DNA from: JBJHBY01 sp050485745
Lineage (GTDB): Bacteria; Pseudomonadota; Gammaproteobacteria; Pseudomonadales; CAMLJR01
DNA: 16,307 nt
Assembly: GCA_050485745.1 (NCBI GenBank)
Contig: JBJHBY010000056.1
Coordinates: 1 to 16,307, forward strand
Direction: 5' to 3'
Shown: in pieces, positions 4,821-12,938 of the stretch
Position numbering within the stretch: the first letter of the stretch is position 1
Layout: every line of letters begins with the position of its first letter
Notes under the pieces: generated by a model
What the model was told of the DNA's origin: nothing
What the model saw: only the letters and a program-made list of their open reading frames with translations
Databases searched by the model: none
Translations under genes and position numbers: made by a program

Positions 4821-6842
4821 TCAGCCCTCGACAAAGGCCTGCTGCTTGAGGGCGGCAAGCTGGTCGCGCACCGCCGCCGCCTGCTCGAACTCCAGGTCCC
4901 GGGCATGCTGGTGCATCTGCTCTTCCAGGCGCTTGATCTCCCGCGCCAGCTGCGCCGGGCTCAGCGACGCGGCATTGCGCAGCGGCTCCGCCACCGCGCC
5001 GCGGCCACCCCGCGCCGTCTGACGCTTGCCGCGGGAACCGGGCACCGCGCCCTCCATGATGTCCCGCACCGCCTTGACCACACCTACCGGGGTGATGCCG
5101 TGCTCGGCATTGAAGGCCAGTTGTTTTTCCCGGCGGCGGTTGGTCTCGTCGATGGCGCGCTGCATCGAGCCGGTGATGTTGTCCGCGTAGAGAATCGCCT
5201 TGCCAGCGAGGTTGCGCGCGGCGCGGCCGATGGTCTGGATCAGGGACCGCTCCGAACGCAGAAAGCCTTCCTTGTCCGCATCCAGGATGGCCACCAGGGA
5301 CACCTCGGGCATGTCCAGCCCCTCGCGCAGCAGGTTGATCCCCACCAGCACATCGAAGGCGCCGAGGCGCAGGTCGCGGATGATCTCCACCCGTTCCACC
5401 GTGTCGATATCCGAGTGCAGGTAGCGCACCCGCACATCGTGCTCCGCCAGGTAATCGGTGAGATCCTCCGCCATGCGCTTGGTCAGGGTGGTGACCAGCA
5501 CCCGGTCGCCGCGACCCGCGCGCTCGCGGATCTGCACCAGCAGGTCGTCCACCTGGGTCGAGGCCGGGCGCACTTCCACATCCGGGTCGACCAGGCCGGT
5601 GGGGCGCACCACCTGCTCCACCACCTGCCCGGCGTGCTCCTCCTCGTAGGGACCCGGGGTGGCGGAGACAAACACCAGCTGCGGCACCAGGCGCTCCCAC
5701 TCGTCAAAGCGCATGGGGCGGTTATCCAGGGCCGAGGGCAGGCGAAAGCCGTATTCGACCAGGGTTTCCTTGCGCGAACGGTCTCCCCGGTACATGCCGC
5801 CAATCTGCGGAATCGATACATGGGACTCGTCCACCACCACCAGCGCATCCGGCGGCAGGTAGTCGAACAGGGTCGGCGGCGGCTCCCCCGGCTCGCGCCC
5901 GGAGAGGTAGCGCGAGTAGTTCTCGATGCCGTTGCAGTAGCCCAGCTCGCGGATCATCTCGATATCAAAGCGGGTGCGCTGCTCCAGGCGCTGCGCCTCC
6001 AGCAGCTTGTCGTGCTCGCGGAAATACGCCAGGCGCTGCTCCAGCTCCGCCTCGATATGCTCCAGGGCCCCGAGCAGGCGCTCCCGCGGGGTAACGTAGT
6101 GGCTCTTCGGGTAGATGGTGAAGCGCGGCAGGCGCTCCAGCAGCTCGCCGGTCAGGGGGTCAAACAGCTGCAGGTTCTCGATCTCGTCATCGAACAGCTC
6201 GATGCGCAGCGCCTCGCGCTCGCTCTCCGCCGGGAACACATCGATGACATCCCCCCGCACCCGGTAGGTGCCGCGGGTGAAGCCGACGTCATTGCGGGTG
6301 TACTGCAGCTCCGCCAGGCGCCGCAGCAGCTGGCGCTGGTCGATGCGTTCGCCGCGCACCACGTGCAGCACCATCTTGAAGTACTGCTCCGGGTCACCCA
6401 GGCCGTAGATGGCGGACACGGTGGCCACGATCAGCGCATCCTTGCGCTCCATCAGCGCCTTGGTGGCGGACAGCCGCATCTGCTCGATATGGTCGTTGAC
6501 CGAGGCATCCTTCTCGATAAAGGTGTCCGACGAGGGCACATAGGCCTCGGGCTGGTAGTAGTCATAGTAGGAGACGAAATACTCGACGGCGTTGTCCGGG
6601 AAGAACTCCCTGAACTCCCCGTACAACTGCGCGGCGAGGGTCTTGTTCGGCGCCATCACAATGGTCGGCCGCTGCAGCTCCGCCACCAGGTGGGCGATGG
6701 TAAAGGTCTTGCCGGAGCCGGTGACCCCGAGCAGGGTCTGCGCATGCAACCCCGACTGCACGCCTGACAGCAGCTGGCGGATAGCCGCGGGCTGGTCACC
6801 GGCGGGCTGGAAGCTGGATTCGACCCGGAATAGCTTGCTCAT
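4821..6842 (-). CDS. uvrB: Excinuclease ABC subunit B (UvrB)
   Basis: DNA damage-verifying helicase-like ATPase of nucleotide excision repair; receives DNA from UvrA and recruits UvrC. The 673-residue length matches E. coli UvrB. Visible in order: Walker A GVTGSGKT at 39-46 (K45), the beta-hairpin region YYDYYQPEAYVPSSDTF, the DESHVSIPQIGGMYRGDRSR motif, helicase motifs DVLVGINLLREGLDMPEVSL and QTIGRAARN, and a C-terminal UVR domain (LEEQMHQHARDLEFEQAAAVRDQ) that binds UvrC. The frame stays open to 7166, but the start is set at the ATG giving MSKLFRVESSF, where homologues begin and because the upstream part overlaps the divergent EthD gene. No clear Shine-Dalgarno and only a degenerate LexA-like half-site are visible upstream. 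Confidence 0.97.
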   Translation of the reverse strand: MSKLFRVESSFQPAGDQPAAIRQLLSGVQSGLHAQTLLGVTGSGKTFTIAHLVAELQRPTIVMAPNKTLAAQLYGEFREFFPDNAVEYFVSYYDYYQPEAYVPSSDTFIEKDASVNDHIEQMRLSATKALMERKDALIVATVSAIYGLGDPEQYFKMVLHVVRGERIDQRQLLRRLAELQYTRNDVGFTRGTYRVRGDVIDVFPAESEREALRIELFDDEIENLQLFDPLTGELLERLPRFTIYPKSHYVTPRERLLGALEHIEAELEQRLAYFREHDKLLEAQRLEQRTRFDIEMIRELGYCNGIENYSRYLSGREPGEPPPTLFDYLPPDALVVVDESHVSIPQIGGMYRGDRSRKETLVEYGFRLPSALDNRPMRFDEWERLVPQLVFVSATPGPYEEEHAGQVVEQVVRPTGLVDPDVEVRPASTQVDDLLVQIRERAGRGDRVLVTTLTKRMAEDLTDYLAEHDVRVRYLHSDIDTVERVEIIRDLRLGAFDVLVGINLLREGLDMPEVSLVAILDADKEGFLRSERSLIQTIGRAARNLAGKAILYADNITGSMQRAIDETNRRREKQLAFNAEHGITPVGVVKAVRDIMEGAVPGSRGKRQTARGGRGAVAEPLRNAASLSPAQLAREIKRLEEQMHQHARDLEFEQAAAVRDQLAALKQQAFVEG

Positions 6843-6917
6843 GGGCTGGGGCACCGGTTGGGGAACGAACCGGGTATGATAACAGGCCACCACCCTCAAC
6901 TGCCCCCTGGATTGCCC

Positions 6918-7274
6918 ATGTACAAATCCATCGCCCTGCTCAAGTGCAAGCCTGGTCTCAGCCGCGAGGCATTCATCGCCTATTACGAAAACCACCACGT
7001 CCCGCTGATCCGCAGCCTGCTGCCACAGATCTGTGGCTACCGGCGCAACTTCATCCATCCGGACGGGGCCTTTATCAGCGCCGGGGCAGCCGAGCGCGAC
7101 TTCGATGTCATCACCGAGTTGTGGTTTCCGGATCAGGCCGCCTACGAGGCGGCCATGGCCCTGCACGACCGGCCGGAGATCGGCGGGTGCATCGCCAGTG
7201 ATGAGGAGAACTTTCTGGACCGTTCACGGACGCGCATGTTTATTGTGGAGGAACATATTTCTGATTTCGGCTGA
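6918..7274 (+). CDS. EthD-domain protein
   Basis: A 118-residue protein opening MYKSIALLKCKPGLSREAF, with the EthD-family pattern of a first beta strand, then REAFIAYYENHHVPLIR, LLPQICGYRRNF, and a later DVITELWFPDQAAYEAAM strand-helix. The fold expected is a dimeric ferredoxin-like alpha/beta barrel. The name comes from the ethyl-tert-butyl-ether degradation gene cluster; the biochemical role of most members, including this one, is unknown. The frame opens at 6858, but the ATG at 6918 begins the conserved domain. The 75-nt gap to uvrB holds divergent promoters; I could not define one convincingly. It stands alone, with no catabolic partner next to it (a Rieske oxygenase lies 8 kb away). Confidence 0.85.
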   Translation: MYKSIALLKCKPGLSREAFIAYYENHHVPLIRSLLPQICGYRRNFIHPDGAFISAGAAERDFDVITELWFPDQAAYEAAMALHDRPEIGGCIASDEENFLDRSRTRMFIVEEHISDFG

Positions 7275-7352
7275 GCAAGCCGGAGACAAGCTTCGAAGGA
7301 AAGGAAGTTTTGGGCTTAACCCCGGGACAGATCTTGAGGATGAGCGGAAGCT

Positions 7353-7373
7353 GCGCCACCCGTTGGGCGGCGC
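7353..7373. terminator. Hairpin between convergent EthD and ABC-F genes
   Basis: GCGCCACCC and GGGCGGCGC pair around a 3-nt loop; on the minus strand all nine pairs form, including one G-U. It starts 12 nt beyond the ABC-F stop. Neither strand has a U tract afterwards, so it is at best a weak terminator or a 3'-end stabiliser. The rest of the 111-nt gap holds nothing recognisable. Confidence 0.4.
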
Positions 7374-7385
7374 GGGCCGGTTACC

Positions 7386-8984
7386 TCAGGCCGCCTGCTC
7401 GAGGCTGGCGAGGTATTCGTCGTAGGTGCCCTGGAAGTCGATCACCCCGCCGTCCCTGATTTCGAGGATGCGGGTGGCGAGGGAGGATACGAATTCGCGG
7501 TCGTGGCTGACGAAGATCAGGGTGCCATCGTAGTGCTCCAGCGCCAGGTTGAGCGCTTCGATGGCTTCCATATCCAGATGGTTGGTGGGCTCGTCCATGA
7601 TCAGGACGTTGGTCTCCATCATCATCAGTTTGCCGAACAGCAGGCGGTTTTTCTCACCGCCGGAGCAGACCCGGGCCTTTTTCAGGAAGTCATCGGCGGA
7701 GAACAGCAAGCGGCCAAGGGTGGCACGGACGATCTGGTCGTCGTGGCTGGGCTTGCGCCACTGGCTCATCCAGTCGAACAGGTTCAGGTCGTTGTCGAAG
7801 TCAGCGGAGCTGTCCTGGGGGCAGTAGCCGAGGGTAGCGTTTTCCGACCACTTGATCACACCCTGCCGCGGGCTGAGCTCGTTGAGCAGGCAGCGAAGGA
7901 AGGTGGTCTTGCCGGCGCCGTTTTCGCCGATCACCGCCAGGCGGGCACCAGCCTCGAGGATCAGGCTGGCCTTGCCGAACAGTGCCGGCTCGCTGCCGAA
8001 GCCATGGCCCAGGTTCTCCAGGGTCAGGGCCTGGCGATGCAGCTTCCTGTCCTGCCGGAAGCGGATGTAGGGGCTGGTACGACTGGAGGCCTTGACCTCA
8101 TCCAGTTTGATCTTCTCGATCTGCCGCGCCCGCGAGGTGGCCTGCTTGGCCTTGGAGGCATTGGCGGAGAAGCGACTGACGAACTGCTGCAGGTCGGCGA
8201 TCTGGGCGGACTTCCTGGCGTTCTCCGACAGCAAACGCTCGCGGGCCATCGTGGCGGCGGTCATGAAGTCGTCGTAGTTGCCGGGATAGACCCGCAGCTC
8301 GCCATAGTCGATATCCGCCATGTGGGTACACACGGCATTGAGAAAGTGACGGTCGTGGGAAATGACCACCATGGTGCTCTTGCGCTCGTTGAGCACACCC
8401 TCGAGCCAGCGGATGGTGTTGATATCGAGGTTGTTGGTGGGCTCGTCCAGCAGCAGGATATCCGGGTCGGAGAACAGCGCCTGGGCCAACAGCACCCGCA
8501 GCTTCCAGCCGGGAGCCACGGCGCTCATGGGGCCGAAGTGCAGCTCCTCGGCGATGCCCGCCCCTAGCAGGATCTCACCGGCCCGGCTTTCGGCGGTGTA
8601 GCCATCCAGTTCCGCGAACCGGGTTTCCAGCTCGGCGACCGCCATGCCGTCTGCCTCGGTCATTTCCGGGAGTGCATAGATACGGTCGCGCTCCCGCTTT
8701 ACCTGCCAGAGCTCGTTGTGGCCCATGATCACCGTGTCCACCACCCGGTACTGCTCAAAGGCGAACTGGTCCTGGTGCAGCTTGCCCAGCCGCTCGCCAG
8801 GGGTGATCGACACATTGCCCGCGGTCGGCTGCAGGCTACCGTCCAGGATCTTCATGAAGGTAGACTTGCCACAGCCATTGGCGCCGATCAGGCCATAGCG
8901 ATTGCCATCGCCGAATTTGACGGAGATGTTTTCAAACAACGGCTTCGCACCAAACTGCATGGTGACGTTTGCGGTGGAAATCAA
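7386..8984 (-). CDS. ybiT: ABC-F family ATPase, YbiT-like
   Basis: Soluble twin-cassette ATPase of the ABC-F group, which act on ribosomes rather than in membranes. The 532 residues run closely parallel to E. coli YbiT (530). The first cassette has NVTMQFGAKPLFENISVKF, Walker A GANGCGKS and LLLDEPTNNLD; then the interdomain linker rich in Arg/Lys (SKAKQATSRARQIEKIKL); the second cassette has GENGAGKTT, the signature CSGGEKNRLLFGK and IMDEPTNHLD. The first-cassette signature is degenerate (VAPGWKLRVLLAQ), as in YbiT. A GTG at 9044 would extend the frame by 20 codons but falls inside a good -10 box; the TTG at 8982-8984 has AGGA 7 nt upstream and matches the homologue start. Exact ribosomal role is not known from sequence. 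Confidence 0.93.
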   Translation of the reverse strand: MISTANVTMQFGAKPLFENISVKFGDGNRYGLIGANGCGKSTFMKILDGSLQPTAGNVSITPGERLGKLHQDQFAFEQYRVVDTVIMGHNELWQVKRERDRIYALPEMTEADGMAVAELETRFAELDGYTAESRAGEILLGAGIAEELHFGPMSAVAPGWKLRVLLAQALFSDPDILLLDEPTNNLDINTIRWLEGVLNERKSTMVVISHDRHFLNAVCTHMADIDYGELRVYPGNYDDFMTAATMARERLLSENARKSAQIADLQQFVSRFSANASKAKQATSRARQIEKIKLDEVKASSRTSPYIRFRQDRKLHRQALTLENLGHGFGSEPALFGKASLILEAGARLAVIGENGAGKTTFLRCLLNELSPRQGVIKWSENATLGYCPQDSSADFDNDLNLFDWMSQWRKPSHDDQIVRATLGRLLFSADDFLKKARVCSGGEKNRLLFGKLMMMETNVLIMDEPTNHLDMEAIEALNLALEHYDGTLIFVSHDREFVSSLATRILEIRDGGVIDFQGTYDEYLASLEQAA

Positions 8985-9042
8985 GGGCTTGTCCTGAGAA
9001 GGGTGTGGGAAGGGGCCGCAGATGAAATTATTCGGGCTGCGC

Positions 9043-9071
9043 ACTATAGGGGTTTACCGGCCCCGCGTCGA
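9043..9071 (-). promoter_or_regulatory. Sigma-70-like promoter for the ABC-F gene
   Basis: On the minus strand TCGACG (9066-9071, 4 of 6 to the -35 consensus), a 17-nt spacer and TATAGT (9043-9048, 5 of 6 to the -10). Initiation near 9036 gives about 50 nt of leader before the TTG start at 8984. The GTG at 9044 would lie in the -10 box, which argues against it as start codon. Confidence 0.6.
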
Positions 9072-9206
9072 GGGGCGGGAGCAGCGGGCCGACGACTCTA
9101 TCCGATGTGATCAGGGCCAGGGCGAGCATCAGTCGGCAGCGGATCGAATCAAGGGCGGACCTGTCCAAAACCTGACACCCACAAACAGCACGGCCACAAG
9201 CATCCC

Positions 9207-12200
9207 ATGTCCAGTTCACATTGTTCCAGGCTCTCTTGTTCCCGCGCCTCAATGCACGGCGGCGCCCTGCCGATGATCCTGCTCGCGGTGGCGATCGGGC
9301 TGATCGCCATCATCGCCACACTACCGGTGCTGCTGTCGTCCGGACCCGGACGGGGGCTGCTGCTCGGGATGGTCAGCGACCGCCTGCCCGGCAGCCTGGA
9401 GATCGAGGATCTGTCGCTGAGCTGGTTCGGCCAGCAGCGCGCCAGCGGAATCCGGCTGCGCGATCCCGATGGGCAAGACGTGGTGACGCTCGCGTCCTTC
9501 GACACGGAGCTCAGCCTTGTGCGTGCGATCCGCGGCCGCCTGCTGCTCGGCGAGACGCGACTCACAGGCCTGAGGGCGGAGCTTGAAGTGGATGCCGATG
9601 GCCGTGACAACCTGAGCAGGGCGCTGGGTCTCGGGGTGCCCGGAGACGAGCCGCCGGGCGCCATCGTCGTTCCGGTGACGGGCCATATCATTCTCGAGCA
9701 AGGCTATCTGTCCTGGACCACACCGGGCTTTGAGCCCGCGGTACTCGATAACCTTGCCGCGGAGGTCCGGATCGACCCGGATACCCGGAATCTGGATCTG
9801 ACACTGAGTGGCACCAGCCGGCAGGGCGACATGGCCGGCAGCCTCGCCATGGAAGGGCAAGTGCGGCACTGGCTGGACCGCCGCGGTGCGTTCACGCCCG
9901 CCACCATGGAGCCCGAGCTCGAACTGCGTCTGGACAATCTCCCGCTGCGGCTGGTGGATGGCCTGGCGGGCCTGGATGGCCTGCTGGTCGCGGCCCTCGG
10001 GGATCGCATCGCGGTGCAGCTCGACAGCGCCGAGCGGCGTGCCGAACTCAGGGTGGATGCGCCGCGCCTGGCGCTGGACCTGGGGGCGGAGTTGCGGGAC
10101 CTGCAGCTGGGGCTGACCCGCCCGGCGACACTGAACTGGCAACTGACCCCTGAATTCGTAGCCCATCTCACCGAGGACAGCGAGGACCCGCTGCGCCTGC
10201 GCGCAGCCGTGGATCTGCGCCTGGCACTCGACCGCCTCGATGCACCTCTGGTCGGTTTCGATCCGGCGCGGGTGGCAGTGCGTGGGCGTTTCGACAGTTC
10301 GGCCCCGCTGCGTCTGGCGGGGGGCGGACTCGGTGAGCTGCGCCTGGAAGGGCTGCGCGCCGAAGTGATCAGCGACGTGCTGACTGAAGCGGTGGCGGTA
10401 ACGGCGGGCGTCGACATTCACAGCGAAGGCCGGGTCGGGCGCTTCGAACTCGATGCTGCGCTGCGGGAGCTGTTCGACTCCGAAGGCCGGCTGCAGACCG
10501 ATCGCCTGCAGGTGGACGCCACCGCCTCCCTGTCTGACCTGCCGACACCCCTGCTCGATCGTCTGGCCGGCGGCGACGGCCTGCTCGTTGCAGCACTCGG
10601 CCCCCGGATCAATCTCTCCGCGCGTGCCAGCAGCGGTGACGGCAACCACATCGATGCGGCCCTCGACCTGCGTTCCGAGCATCTTCAGGCCCAGAACATC
10701 CGCCTGCGCCTTGATGATTCGATTGCCCTGGTCGAGCCCGCCAGGGTGCGGTATCGCCTCGTGCCTGCTGTGCTGGCAAGGCTGGCGCCGGATGCAACGA
10801 CGCGTCTGCGCTCCCCCGCTGATCTCGAGCTGACGGTCTCGGAGTTCCACGCGCCGCGTCCCGTCCCTGGTGAACCCGTTCTGAGCCAGGCACGAGCGAA
10901 CGCCAGGGCGGAACTCGGGCGCATGCACCTCCTGATAGGAAATCAGCCACTGGCCGATATCCACGATGTCACGGCCACATTCCGGCTGCAGGGTCCGGAA
11001 GGCCGCAGTCGAATCGATCTGGACGGCCGGGCAACTGCACAAGGCAGCGAGCCCGGCGCCATCAAGGCCAACGTGGAACTGGAGAATCTGCGCCCCGACG
11101 GCAGCGGCACGCTGAAGCTGGCCCTGGATCTGGCGCGCTTGCCCGCTGCGATGCTGGGCGCGTTCACCGATCAGCCTGCCCTGCCCGCACTGCTGGGCCC
11201 GGCTCTCGACGTGAAGCTGAACAGCCAGTTCGCGCTCGGCAAAGTGCCGCGGGGCACTGCCAGCCTGCGTGCGAATGCCCGCCATCTGAATGCGGAGGCG
11301 GAATTCGATATCGACGATGCCATCAGCCTGAAACGCCCTGCGCAGCTGCAGCTGACCCTGACCCCAGCGGCCCATGCCGCACTGCAGCCAGCCACGGCAA
11401 CGCCGGATCCCGGTCGGCTTCTGGTCGCGGCGGATACCGTCATCGATGCCACCGTGACCCGGCTGCGCCTGCCACGAGACGAGGCCGGCTCGGGGCGACT
11501 GCCGGACCTCGAGGCGCGAGTGAAGGTGACGGAAGCCCGCATGCAACACAGCCGCACCGGTGAGCGCTACCTGCTGCAGACCCTCGCGGCGAATGTGGGG
11601 ACAGAAAAGGCCGGGCAGCAGCTACGGGCGAAAGTCACCGGCAATGTGGCCGAGCAAGGCGCGACGCCAGGCGACCTCGACATTGAAGTGCGCATGTCGA
11701 ACCTGTTCGATGCCGACGGTGTCTTCTCAACCCAACGCTTGTCGATGGACCTGAACGGACGCATACAGCAACTGCCGGTCGTAGTCATTGACCGCTTCAT
11801 GGACATGGACGGGCTGGTCGTAGCGACCCTGGGGCGCAGCCTGGAAAGCCGCGTGACGGCTGAACTGCGCGATGGCAACGGCCCCGTCACACTGGCGATA
11901 CGTGGCGACAACGCCCGGGCTGATCTGGCCGCACGACTCGATGACGGCGCACTGACCCTGCGCGAAACGCTCAACGCGCAGATGCAACCAACAGAGGAAT
12001 TCGGCCGCGCAGTGCTGGCGCGGGCCCATCCACTGTTCGAGACCATGCGTGGCGGCGAGGAACCGATCCGTTTCACGATGCCCGCGGAGGGGGTCGTCAT
12101 CCCGTTGCGCGACTATGCCATCGAGAACGTCCGTATTCCGGAGATGCGCCTCACGCTGGGCAAAATCGAATTGGAGAGGGGCCCCTTGTTGCAGGGCCTG

Positions 12201-12746
12201 GTGACGCTGGGGCAGCGTTTTGGCAACCTTCGGCCCATGGGGGATACCGTGACCGCCGAGTTCACCCCGGCGGTGATGTCGGTGCGCGACGGCAAACTCG
12301 CCTATACGCGGCGGATGGATGTACTGCTGGGTGATCAGATGCACTTCTCAAGCTGGGGCACCATGGACCTGACGGCCCAGAGGGCGGATCTCATTCTCGG
12401 CATCATGCCCCTGACCCTGCGCAGTGTGTTCAGGATTGCCGCCAGCGACAACGATGCCTTGCGCATCGCGGTCACCGGTGGTGCTGGCTCGGCATCGGTC
12501 GACTTCTCCCGAGTCGGCACCGAGCTCGGCCGGCTGCAGGCACAGCGCCGGCTCGGTGAGGCGAATCCGCTGTTCGGTGCGCTGCTCGGCGCGGCGGCAG
12601 GTGGGTCGACGCCGGGGCTCACGGGCGCGCCCGCGCCGTCGTTGAGCCCGCTGCCCTGGGCGGAGCGGCTCGCAGCGCAAGCGGCACGGGCTGAGGAAGA
12701 AGCCAGGCGCGCACGCGAGCAGCAGCAACAGCCCGCACAGGAATAG
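9207..12746 (+). CDS. Large AsmA/TamB-like membrane-anchored repeat protein
   Basis: A 1179-residue protein with one N-terminal membrane segment (about 22-45, MILLAVAIGLIAIIATLPVL) and no other evident helix; the rest should be periplasmic. The segment after the anchor (GRGLLLGMVSDRLPGSLEIEDLSLSWF) resembles the start of AsmA-like, chorein-type beta-groove proteins, a group implicated in phospholipid transport and outer-membrane biogenesis. Four related units of about 200 residues recur, marked by L-P-x4-(V/L)-x5-G-x-D-G-L-(L/V)-V-A-(A/T)-L-G near 244, 445 and 855, with a degenerate copy near 645, each followed by an LTP-like strand. The C-terminal tail is Ala/Glu/Arg/Gln-rich. No Shine-Dalgarno marks the ATG at 9207; ATGs at 9252 and 9273 are alternatives. 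No promoter is evident in the gap upstream. Family assignment is tentative. Confidence 0.75.
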   Translation: MSSSHCSRLSCSRASMHGGALPMILLAVAIGLIAIIATLPVLLSSGPGRGLLLGMVSDRLPGSLEIEDLSLSWFGQQRASGIRLRDPDGQDVVTLASFDTELSLVRAIRGRLLLGETRLTGLRAELEVDADGRDNLSRALGLGVPGDEPPGAIVVPVTGHIILEQGYLSWTTPGFEPAVLDNLAAEVRIDPDTRNLDLTLSGTSRQGDMAGSLAMEGQVRHWLDRRGAFTPATMEPELELRLDNLPLRLVDGLAGLDGLLVAALGDRIAVQLDSAERRAELRVDAPRLALDLGAELRDLQLGLTRPATLNWQLTPEFVAHLTEDSEDPLRLRAAVDLRLALDRLDAPLVGFDPARVAVRGRFDSSAPLRLAGGGLGELRLEGLRAEVISDVLTEAVAVTAGVDIHSEGRVGRFELDAALRELFDSEGRLQTDRLQVDATASLSDLPTPLLDRLAGGDGLLVAALGPRINLSARASSGDGNHIDAALDLRSEHLQAQNIRLRLDDSIALVEPARVRYRLVPAVLARLAPDATTRLRSPADLELTVSEFHAPRPVPGEPVLSQARANARAELGRMHLLIGNQPLADIHDVTATFRLQGPEGRSRIDLDGRATAQGSEPGAIKANVELENLRPDGSGTLKLALDLARLPAAMLGAFTDQPALPALLGPALDVKLNSQFALGKVPRGTASLRANARHLNAEAEFDIDDAISLKRPAQLQLTLTPAAHAALQPATATPDPGRLLVAADTVIDATVTRLRLPRDEAGSGRLPDLEARVKVTEARMQHSRTGERYLLQTLAANVGTEKAGQQLRAKVTGNVAEQGATPGDLDIEVRMSNLFDADGVFSTQRLSMDLNGRIQQLPVVVIDRFMDMDGLVVATLGRSLESRVTAELRDGNGPVTLAIRGDNARADLAARLDDGALTLRETLNAQMQPTEEFGRAVLARAHPLFETMRGGEEPIRFTMPAEGVVIPLRDYAIENVRIPEMRLTLGKIELERGPLLQGLVTLGQRFGNLRPMGDTVTAEFTPAVMSVRDGKLAYTRRMDVLLGDQMHFSSWGTMDLTAQRADLILGIMPLTLRSVFRIAASDNDALRIAVTGGAGSASVDFSRVGTELGRLQAQRRLGEANPLFGALLGAAAGGSTPGLTGAPAPSLSPLPWAERLAAQAARAEEEARRAREQQQQPAQE

Positions 12747-12761
12747 CGCTGGATCTGGCAC

Positions 12762-12799
12762 GGGTGATGCCTGCGGCAGCAGGCGTCACCCGAACTTTT
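12762..12799 (+). terminator. Intrinsic terminator after the AsmA-like gene
   Basis: GGGTGATGCCTGC pairs with GCAGGCGTCACCC (13 bp with one T-G pair) around a GGCA loop, followed by GAACTTTT. It starts 16 nt after the stop and separates this gene from the channel gene 140 nt further on, so the latter probably has its own promoter between about 12800 and 12938, though I cannot point to one there. Confidence 0.85.
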
Positions 12800-12938
12800 C
12801 TCTCAGGGACTGGCAGTGTAGGCTCTACCCACACAGGGGGAGTCGTCACCTGATCCGCCACGGGGTGCTTCCAGCCGAAGTGCCTGACCTCGCCCAGGCC
12901 TGACAACCGGGAAAACAGCTCAACAAGGAACAGCTGCC

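Noticed and set aside
6875..6880. TATGAT as a -10 box for the EthD gene.
   Set aside because: No -35-like hexamer at 16-18 nt; the nearest TTG is only 11 nt upstream, so the match may be chance.
6862..6890. A LexA/SOS box upstream of uvrB (CTGTTATCATACCCGG on the minus strand).
   Set aside because: Only the left half fits CTGT; the right half is CGG instead of CAG and the centre is not the alternating AT core.
6858..6917. A 20-codon N-terminal extension of the EthD protein.
   Set aside because: The extension is not EthD-like; the conserved domain begins at the ATG at 6918.
6843..7166. A 108-codon N-terminal extension of UvrB.
   Set aside because: UvrB homologues begin at MSKLF; the extension is antisense to the EthD gene.
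9072..9206. Promoter or small gene upstream of the AsmA-like gene.
   Set aside because: No hexamer pair, hairpin or short frame with a ribosome-binding site is convincing there.
12800..12938. Promoter for the mechanosensitive channel gene, including a sigma-E-like GAACTT element near 12792.
   Set aside because: The following TCTAC is about 26 nt away, too far for a sigma-E promoter, and no sigma-70 pair of hexamers stands out.
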